Source: Bacteroidetes bacterium 47-18
GTDB taxonomy: Bacteria; Bacteroidota; Bacteroidia; Chitinophagales; Chitinophagaceae
Assembly: GCA_001897155.1 (NCBI GenBank)
Contig: MKSF01000014.1
Location: 186,001-250,000, forward strand
Direction of reading: 5' to 3'
DNA: 64,000 nt
Part shown: piece after piece, positions 1 to 7,700 of the stretch
Layout: every line of letters begins with the position of its first letter
Position numbering within the stretch: position 1 is the stretch's first letter
Notes under the pieces: generated by a model
The model's input: only the letters and a program-made list of their open reading frames with translations
The model's database searches: none
What the model was told of the DNA's origin: nothing
Translations under genes and position numbers: made by a program

Positions 1-2
1 AT

Positions 3-533
3 GATAAGGTGGTGCTTTTCTTCGGGCTGATCAGGAAATATAAGGGACTGGATATCCTGCTGGATGCTTTTGCCGACCCGCGGGTAAGGGACAGCAATGT
101 GAAGCTCGTCATCGCGGGGGAGTTCTATGCGGATGCCGCGGAATATGAGCGCCAGATCAGGGACCTGAACCTGGAACCCAGCATTGTAAGGGCCACGCAC
201 TTTATACCCAACGAGGAGGTCAATAAATATTTCAGCGCCGCGGATGTTGTGGTACAGCCTTATAAGAACGCGACTCAAAGCGGTATTACGCAGATCGGCT
301 TCCACTTTTCAAAGCCGATGATCGTTACGAACGTGGGAGGCCTGCCCGAATTTATCAGGCATAATGAGCTGGGACTGGTGACAGAGGTGGAGGCCGCTTC
401 TGTAGCGGCGGCTATTGTCCGGTATTTTGACGAGGGACTGGAAGCACCCTTTACCGCTGCAATGGAAGCGGAGAAAAAGCGATACGAATGGTCTTACTTT
501 ATTGACAGGATGCTGGACTATGCAAGGTCATGA
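3..533 (+). CDS. Glycosyltransferase, GT4-like, C-terminal part (5' end outside window)
   Basis: The reading frame is open to the left edge, so only the C-terminal nucleotide-sugar-binding half of a GT-B glycosyltransferase is present. It begins just before the classic C-lobe opening VVLFFGLIRKYKGLD. Further on it has the acidic/turn segment QSGITQIGF followed by KPMIVTNVGGLPEFI, which in GT4 enzymes contacts the UDP- or GDP-sugar donor. Family knowledge suggests transfer of a sugar to a polysaccharide, lipid or glycan precursor at the cytoplasmic face of the membrane; the acceptor cannot be told. Stop is TGA at 531-533. The gene is followed directly by the repeat array, so it probably ends its transcription unit. 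Confidence 0.85.
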   Translation, partial: DKVVLFFGLIRKYKGLDILLDAFADPRVRDSNVKLVIAGEFYADAAEYERQIRDLNLEPSIVRATHFIPNEEVNKYFSAADVVVQPYKNATQSGITQIGFHFSKPMIVTNVGGLPEFIRHNELGLVTEVEAASVAAAIVRYFDEGLEAPFTAAMEAEKKRYEWSYFIDRMLDYARS

Positions 534-559
534 GTGCCCTGTAAGTATATTACACAAAG

Positions 560-2140
560 ACAGGTTCAATGTGAGAAATCCCTCAACTGTCAGGCTGAGC
601 CCCGTCGAAGCCCTGTTAAAAACTATTATCAACTACCCTTCGACAAGCTCAGGGTGACGGCATAGGCTCAATGTAACAAGATCAGCTCTATGTGACACCG
701 TCCCTCAGTTGTCAGGCTGAGCCCCGTTGAAGCCCTGCTAAGAAGCATTATCAACCACCCTTCAACAAGCTCAGGGTGACGGCATAGGCTCCATGTAACA
801 AGATCAGCTCTATGTGACACCGTCCCTCAGTTGTCAGGCTGAGTCCCGTCGAAGCCCTGCTAAGAAGCATTATTAACCGCCCTTCGACAAGCTCAGGGTG
901 ACAGCATAGGCTCAAGTGACAAGATTAAGTTCTATATGACAAATCCCTCAGTTGTCAGGCTGAGCCCCGTCGAAGCCCTGCTAAGAAGCATTATCAACCA
1001 CCCTTCGACAAGCTCAGGGTGGCAGCATAGGTTCAAGTGATAAGATTAAGTTCTATATGACAAATCCCTCAGTTGTCAGGCTGAGTCCCGTCGAAGCCCT
1101 GCTACAATCATTATCAACCAGCCTTCGACAAGCTCAGGGTGACAGCATAGGCTCAAGTGACAAGATAAGCTCCCTGTGACACACGTTCCTCAGTTGTCAG
1201 GCTGAGTCCCGTCGAAGCCCTGCTAAGAAGCATTATCAACCGCCCTTCGATAAGCTCAGGGTAACAGTATAGGTTCAAGTGACAAGATAAGCTCCCTGTG
1301 ACACACGTTCCTCAGTTGTCAGGCTGAGCCCTGTCGAAGCCCTGCTAAAAACCATTATCAACCGCCCTTCGATAAGCTCAGGGTAACAGTATAGGTTCAA
1401 GTGACAAGATAAGCTCCCTGTGACACACGTTCCTCAGTTGTCAGGCTGTGAGCCCTGTCGAAGCCCTGCTAAAAACCATTATCAACCGCCCTTCGATAAG
1501 CTCAGGGTAACAGTATAGGTTCAAGTGACAAGATAAGCTCCCTGTGACACGTCCTTCAGTTGTCAGGCTGAGCCCCGTCGAAGCCCTGCTAAGAAGCATT
1601 ATCAACCACCCTTCGACAAGCTCAGGGTGACAGCATAGGCTCAATGTAACAAGATAAGCTCTATGTGACACACGTTCCTCAGTTGTCAGGCTGAGTCCCG
1701 TCGAAGCCTTGCTAAAAACCATTATCAACCACCCTTCGATAAGCTCAGGGTGGCACCATAGGTTCAAGTGACAAGATAAGCTCCCTGTGACACGTCCTTC
1801 AGTTGTCAGGCTGAGCCCCGTCGAAGCCCTGCTACAACCATTATTGACCTCCCTTCGACAAGCTCAGGGTGACAGCATAGGCTCCAGGTAACAAGATCAG
1901 CTCTATGTGACACCGTCTCTCAACTGTCAGGCTGAGCCCCGTCGAAGCCTTGCTAGAAGCATTATTAACCGCCCTGCGACAAGCTCAGGGTGACAGCATA
2001 GGCTCCAGTGACAAGATTAAGTTCTATATGACAAATCCCTCAGTTGTCAGGCTGAGCCCCGTCGAAGCCCTGCTAAAAAGCATTATCCAACCGCCCTTCG
2101 ATAAGCTCAGGGTGACAGCATAGGCTCAATATGACAGGGT
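560..2140. repeat. Tandem array of 13 palindromic repeats, unit about 121 bp
   Basis: The word CAGGCTGAG (or a close variant) recurs at 591, 713, 835, 956, 1077, 1198, 1320, 1442, 1564, 1687, 1807, 1928 and 2048, a spacing of 120-123 bp. Each unit holds an imperfect inverted repeat: CTGAGC-CCC-GTCGAAG, about 30-35 bases, then CTTCGAC-AA-GCTCAG, so each unit can fold into a hairpin. Units differ by point changes (GACAAG/GATAAG, AAGAAGC/AAAAACC) and sub-groups of neighbours share variants, which suggests growth by local duplication. Related sequences are widespread in Bacteroidota. The array fills the 1.65-kb gap between the glycosyltransferase and the minus-strand membrane block; I see no credible gene in it. 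Confidence 0.95.
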
Positions 2141-2187
2141 TGTTTACTTTTTTATACAGGCATTGAGGGATATCGGGTTACGGACGC

Positions 2188-3108
2188 TTACAGACCGTAG
2201 GTCCTTACGATCTTATGGTTGCTGTCAAACTCATATCTTGTCCTGGTCTGTTTTTGTACGGACTGCTGCTTTTCCAGGTCGTAATAGCTGTAGGTGGCCG
2301 TAACGTTATACTTATTATATCCTACCTTTTCGATAACGACATCATCGTGCTTGATATTGGTCCTTTTATTCCAGGAGTCATCGTATAGCTTTTTGATCTC
2401 GTCAAAGGTAGGATAATTCACGCCCCAGTAACGTTCCATATTCTCGGAAAAGGTACTGTAGATATTGTAAATGTTCTGCCTGTACTCCGCATCCATGAGC
2501 TTTTGTAAGGTGGCGGCATTGGCTTTGTCATCCTCGTTTTGCGCTTTGTCTGTAGCAGCGTAAGCGGCGCTGCCCGTGTCTGCTACGGACGCGGGAGGGG
2601 CGGCCGGCTCAGCAGTCGGCAGGGTATTTACTGCCGGCTGGGCAGTGATGTCCGGTACATTCGTGGTATTGTCTGCAGGAGGGTTGTTGTTATCATTCAG
2701 AAGGAAATAGCCCGCCACGCCCGACACTGCCAGCAGTGCGATTACCAGCCCTGTCACCAGGCCTTTGGAAGAGCCTGAAGCAGCGCGGGGCTCCGCGATG
2801 GGGGCGGAAGAAGCCGATACATTATTATAAGCGGCCGGGTTATGATCTGCCTGGCTGCTGACGGGGTCCGGCCTGGGTATATCGAACAAAGGGGCGGCGG
2901 GCTGCAGGGACTTTAAAAATGCCTGTTCCAGCCGCTGTGATTCCTGCGGGGACATCTGCCAGTGGTTGTACAATCCCTGCAGGTGCTCCTGTATGGCGCT
3001 TTCCTCTATCTGCTGCCAGGAGTCTATGATCTCCTGCGGCGCCTGCTGGCCGTTTTTCTGCTGAAATAAAAATGCTATGTATTGAGCTATATGCTGCTTA
3101 TTGATCAT
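2188..3108 (-). CDS. Single-pass membrane protein with shared N-terminal domain and C-terminal NTF2-like-looking domain
   Basis: 306 aa, function unknown. Residues 1-70 form a small helical domain (start MINKQHIAQYIAFLF) whose pattern matches the N-terminus of the neighbouring 387-aa protein (start MLINQGNVKLFIAHLF), so the two are partial paralogues. A Pro/Ala/Ser-rich linker follows, then one membrane helix around 117-137, then a low-complexity Ala/Thr/Pro stretch (about 140-200) and a C-terminal domain of about 100 aa ending in YEFDSNHKIVRTYGL. That last domain has the alternating pattern of a small alpha+beta fold, possibly NTF2-like (inference). Topology predicts the shared domain in the cytoplasm and the C-terminal domain outside. 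It is the last gene of the SEDS-PBP block and ends just before the repeat array. Confidence 0.8.
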   Translation of the reverse strand: MINKQHIAQYIAFLFQQKNGQQAPQEIIDSWQQIEESAIQEHLQGLYNHWQMSPQESQRLEQAFLKSLQPAAPLFDIPRPDPVSSQADHNPAAYNNVSASSAPIAEPRAASGSSKGLVTGLVIALLAVSGVAGYFLLNDNNNPPADNTTNVPDITAQPAVNTLPTAEPAAPPASVADTGSAAYAATDKAQNEDDKANAATLQKLMDAEYRQNIYNIYSTFSENMERYWGVNYPTFDEIKKLYDDSWNKRTNIKHDDVVIEKVGYNKYNVTATYSYYDLEKQQSVQKQTRTRYEFDSNHKIVRTYGL

Positions 3109-3133
3109 ATCGGATATTTAAGGGTAAGGGATA

Positions 3134-4297
3134 TTAAAGAGAGTCGTACGACCAGGTAAAATAGCTGATATCGCCGGTTTCGTCAAATTTGGCATGAAAG
3201 GAGGTGTTCTCCTTATTGCAGGTGTACAGGAAATAGGAGCCATTCGTAAACCTGAACAGCAGGTCCGCGGCTTCAATATCTATCATATTGCCCCCTTCGG
3301 GATTTTTAACCTGCACTACCTGTGGCGGGAAATAACGGTTCTCATCAGGCAAGCCTTTAAACTTATAGAACTTGTTATCCGATAGCTTGCAGATGACAAT
3401 GATCGTTTTTTTATCTTTCAGGGTATGCTTGATCACGCTGGTATATTCTGTGCTGTTATTCCCGCAGGGATTCTTAATATGCAGGTTGTACAGACTGCCG
3501 TCCATAGCCAGCGACCCGATGATGACCTTCCGGATGTCCGATTTGATCAGGGCCATTTCTTTATTATACCTGCTGATCTCGGAGAATACGGTCTTCTGTA
3601 TGCTGCTGTAATCCTCGCTGTTGGTCAGGTAATTTTTGTTAACATACACCATTTTTTCCTCGTTGCCGAAAAGGTAATCCTTAAAGGTGGCATCGTCCGT
3701 CAGCAGCTTCCTGCTTTCGGACACATTGCCTTCCTTATCCACCACTATATTATAGATGGCTGCGTCCGCTTCGCGCAGGGAAGTGATGGAGCTGGGACCG
3801 GTGAATATATCCATCCTGCCTACATTTTCGCCGTGGATATTGCGTACGGCCACATTATCGGTAACGCTGTACAGCCTTTGGAGCTGGTTGTATTGCCGGT
3901 TCTTATACACCACATAGCCGCCTGCTGCCAGGAGCGGTATGAGGATCAGGAGCAGCCATTTATAGCTCCTTTTACGGGGCGGGGGAGGTGTAGCGGGAGC
4001 GGGACGCTGCTGTGGTCCCTGCTGGTAGGCCGGCCTGGGCGCAGGATTTGGCTTGCTGCCGGTCTGCTGTATATCGGGTGGGTGCTGCGCATTCAGAAAG
4101 CTGTTGATCTCTGCCAGCAACTGGGCTTCTGTCCAGCCCCACTGGCTGGTCATATTCCTGAGGTGCCCCAGTATCTCCGCATCGGGTATCTGCGACCATG
4201 AGTTCAGCAGCTCTGGCGGTGGAGTCGTGCCATTACGTTTCCGGAACAGGTGCGCAATGAACAGCTTTACATTGCCCTGGTTGATTAACATGCTCAT
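3134..4297 (-). CDS. Single-pass membrane protein, paralogous N-terminal domain
   Basis: 387 aa, no recognised family. The N-terminal 70 residues (helical, with PPELLNSWSQIPDAEILGHL) resemble those of the downstream 306-aa protein; a Pro/Gln-rich linker (about 75-108) and a basic PPPPRKRSYK stretch precede one membrane helix near 111-131. The extracytoplasmic part of about 255 residues has no motif I recognise. The ATG overlaps the TGA of the upstream 150-aa gene by four bases, which indicates translational coupling. A long open frame on the opposite strand (3425-4201) is a shadow. I infer that the two paralogues present the same cytoplasmic adaptor domain to a shared partner, perhaps the ATPase encoded upstream. 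Confidence 0.82.
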   Translation of the reverse strand: MSMLINQGNVKLFIAHLFRKRNGTTPPPELLNSWSQIPDAEILGHLRNMTSQWGWTEAQLLAEINSFLNAQHPPDIQQTGSKPNPAPRPAYQQGPQQRPAPATPPPPRKRSYKWLLLILIPLLAAGGYVVYKNRQYNQLQRLYSVTDNVAVRNIHGENVGRMDIFTGPSSITSLREADAAIYNIVVDKEGNVSESRKLLTDDATFKDYLFGNEEKMVYVNKNYLTNSEDYSSIQKTVFSEISRYNKEMALIKSDIRKVIIGSLAMDGSLYNLHIKNPCGNNSTEYTSVIKHTLKDKKTIIVICKLSDNKFYKFKGLPDENRYFPPQVVQVKNPEGGNMIDIEAADLLFRFTNGSYFLYTCNKENTSFHAKFDETGDISYFTWSYDSL

Positions 4298-4746
4298 CTG
4301 TTGTAGGTTTTGTCTATGAGTTTTATCATTACATCGTTCGGGACAGGTACGGCCCCGTCCTTAATGACAAAAATAGCATCAATTTTGTTTTCATTCTTAC
4401 TATAATCAATTTTGAAGCCAAAATCGTCCAGTCCATGTGCCAGGACCTTATCGTTGCCGTTGAAAAAATCCCTGGTAATGGCGCCCGAATTGCTGAGGGT
4501 CACCTTTAAGCGGTTTTGCTCGGTGGTAACGGTAATGCCGGCGCCATAAGCTTTCTGCAGCAGGTTGATAAAAGTGTCGGTAATGATATAATTGAAATGT
4601 TCCCTGTTGAATTCCGTATTGGAAACATTCACTACTTTTTTGACCGCCTGCCTGTTGATGGCATAGTTTACCCATAGCAGGCTACCGGCTACCAGGACGA
4701 CGGTGAGCAGGATAATGAATATCTTATAAGGTGCTTTATGCTTCAT
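4294..4746 (-). CDS. Small bitopic membrane protein of the SEDS-PBP block
   Basis: 150 aa, unknown function. A short basic N-terminus (MKHKAPYK) and one membrane helix (about 8-28) precede an extracytoplasmic domain of about 120 residues with an alternating beta/alpha pattern and no Cys pair. It starts one base inside the stop of the 1821-aa gene (TAATG-type junction at 4746) and ends overlapping the next gene by four bases, so it is translated as part of the same message. Size and topology recall the small bitopic partners of divisome or elongasome synthases such as FtsL or FtsB, but there is no sequence resemblance that I can see; that role is inference only. Confidence 0.82.
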   Translation of the reverse strand: MKHKAPYKIFIILLTVVLVAGSLLWVNYAINRQAVKKVVNVSNTEFNREHFNYIITDTFINLLQKAYGAGITVTTEQNRLKVTLSNSGAITRDFFNGNDKVLAHGLDDFGFKIDYSKNENKIDAIFVIKDGAVPVPNDVMIKLIDKTYNR

Positions 4747-7700
4747 TATGGCTGGAAATATTGTTTGAATGATTTGGATTGAATGGTCTGGTCGATGATC
4801 TCGTAAATAAGGTTCCAGTCGAAGTCCTGGGTATTGTCCGTTACGAAATATAAGGCATATACCCGGGCCTTCCCGATATTTTCTGCCTGTGTCAGGTCTT
4901 TGTTCGCGATGGTCAGTATCAGGCGCCTGGAGCTCTTCCGGCCGGACTGCTGCTCATTGATGGTGCCTGTCTTGGCATAGAAGTGGTATTGCCCGTATTT
5001 AGCGGCGGTCCCCTGCAGCCTTCTGGCCGTCCCGCCGGTGATCACCTGCTTCATCCCTGTAAAGATATTGGCCGCGAGGAACTGGTTATACCTGTTGTTC
5101 CAGGTAGCGTCCACTACCCAGGGGGACCGCGCCAGCTTCTGCGGTACTACGCTGAGCTGAAGGTTGTTGTTCTGGGTGAACATGGACAGGTACATCTCCG
5201 CCATTTTATACGGTGTGATGCGCAGCGGGTAGCCGCCCAGCGCTGCCGTCATCACGCCCAGGTTGAAGTTCTGGTGTATCTCTGTCTGTGCCCTGTCGGA
5301 CTGCAGGAAAAAGCTCTCTTCGGGGAAGCTCCACAGGTAGCCGGTATTCTTGTTTTTGCTGAGTACATCAGACAGGTAAGGGTCTACGAAATGTACCCGG
5401 TCGTTGGTAGTGGCTTTCATATCCAGCTTATCCTTATCCTTGGTCCTGAGCCCGACATTGGTCTCAAAGCCGTTGGCCAGCAGGGAATTCTCATTGCCAA
5501 AATAAGACCGGTGCGTGGCGCTCTTGTCTGTCATCGGCCACTCTTTGCTGCCATAGTTCTTAAGGTATAAGGCCCGGCCCTTATAGGTAACAATGGGAAA
5601 GGTATTGTTCCGGCCCGGCTGGTCTGTCAGTACGCTGCTCAGCGTGTACTGGCTGCCCTGCAGGAAGTCTTCCTTGGTATAGGAGCCCAGGAACATATAC
5701 AGCGCGTGGTAAAAGTTGCTGGAGTGCGCGATGAATGCGGGGATATCCATAGGCGCGTAGTAGTGCTCGTCATTTTTCCAGGGCTTGATCAGCCGGAGTC
5801 CCGCAAAATTCTCCCGGTCGCCTCCCGGCGCGGTAAAGATGAGGGATTCCCAGCCTGCATTGACCTGTGAAGTGACCACGCCCGCGGTCAGCGCCTTGAT
5901 GGACGATCCGGGTCCGAGGTAGAGGTTCAGCAGGTTCCTGTTGCCCCACTGATCCCTTTCGTTCTTGGCATTGCTATAAAAGAACTGCTGGCGCTGCAGC
6001 GCAAAAATGGTGGGCTGGTCATTCGGGTCTATGACCCGCCTGTTGCTCACATAATCGTTCATAAAGCGGATATGCCCGTCACCATCGGCTCCTATAACGC
6101 TGAAGTTGAAACTGGTGTGCTTAGTGCCGAAGGTCGTGCCGGCGCTTTTTTGTATCGCCCGGTGCACCGCAGAGGACAGGTCGTAATCCAGTGTAACGTA
6201 ATTATTGGCCAGCAGCATGCTGTCGTTGCTGTAAGCGCCCCGTATGGCATTGGCGTAGCTGTAGATCCAGAAATTATCGCTCCTTAAAGGATAAATGATC
6301 CTGTAGGTGCCGTTGATCCATTTATTGGTGGCGTACTTGTTGCCCTCCGACTGGAAGCCCAGCTGGTAGGCCTTGCCCTGCTGGTAGATCGTGGCCATAT
6401 CATCATATTGCAGGGTACCCGCGTAGGATGTGGCGTTCTGTATCATATTCTTTTGAGCGTTCTTGTAGATGAACACGCTTGTCTGGCCTGCATTGGCATT
6501 GATGATATTCAGGATGCCCACATTATCCTGGGCGCCCTTCACCCAGTTTTTCGGGATCACGGCCAGCTGGTAATTGCCGGCCGGGTTATGGGTAAAGAAA
6601 GGCAGTATGATACGTCGCTTCTCCTTGTCCGAATACAGCAGGGCGGTAGCGCTGCCTGCCGCCTGTATGGATTCAAGGATATTGCCCTGCCATATCTTAC
6701 GGCTTTCAACGGGTGGCAGCTCCAGGTAGAGGTTTTTATTGTAAACGGCATTATACCTGCCGTTATCATAGATCATGAATAACGGATTGTTGAGCTGGAA
6801 TGCTGTGGCAGGCTTCTCTACCAGGTTGTCCAGTATGCTCCGGGTATAATTATCCTTAACGACATCGTTGCGGAGCGCCTGGAAGTTGGTATCCGCCGCG
6901 AGCAGCGTGATGACCTTATTATAGGTGATCTTTTCCCGCTTGGCTTCCATCCCGTCCTGTATGTTGGCAAGTATGGCGTTCAGGTCCTTTTCAACGTGCT
7001 CTTTGGTAGTCTCCATGACAATGGAGAAATTATCATTGTTCAGCTCATTTTCCTTGACGGTGGTGAGCGCGAAAACAGCGATCAGCGCAATAAAGAGTAT
7101 ATAGCGGATGCTGCTGCTCTGCACATCCACCTGGAAGGAATGCTTGGGTGTGGGACGCTGCATCAGGGTAACCACCCACAGCAGTAGCGGCATCAGGACG
7201 CTCAGCCTGCTGGTAAGGCTCAGGAAGGGGAAATCCTGCCCGAAGAATACGAACCTGTTGGTGGCGGTGAGCCATACGAACAATGCTATGGTGAACAGGA
7301 TCAGCAGGGGGATCAGGCCGGTATAGCTGTCGATGTCCCGCTGCCTTTCTTTGGTATTGACCAGTGTCAGCTGGTAAGCTATGAGGTAGAAGACCATCGG
7401 TATCACCATCAGGAACAGGATCAGGTACATGGTAAAATCGCCCCATTCGCTGATGACATACCTGGCCAGAACTACATCCCTGGTCTGCGTGGAATAATCC
7501 ACACCTATCCTGGAATGCGCCCGCAGGTTGATGGTCTCGCTGTTGTCATACTCTTTGGAAATATAGGAATTGATGAACCATTGGTTTTCCGCCGTCTCAA
7601 TGATCTTCTGGGTCTTGAAGGAGGTGTATTCGTTGGCCTGCAGCAGCTCGTGGATAGGCTGGTAAATGATGGACGCCCGGTACTGGACATGCTTCACCAC

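Noticed and set aside
415-657. Plus-strand ORF at the end of the glycosyltransferase
   Set aside because: Overlaps the real gene in another frame and runs into the repeat array.
1441-1767. Minus-strand ORF across the repeat array with CHPELVEG-like peptides
   Set aside because: It is a translation of the 121-bp repeats; the peptide pattern follows from the palindrome and is a known type of false protein.
560-2140. CRISPR array
   Set aside because: The regular spacing is that of long tandem copies including the 'spacers'; units are nearly identical throughout and no cas gene is nearby.
3425-4201. 258-aa plus-strand ORF opposite the 387-aa membrane protein
   Set aside because: Shadow of the real gene; no start signal and a composition unlike a protein.
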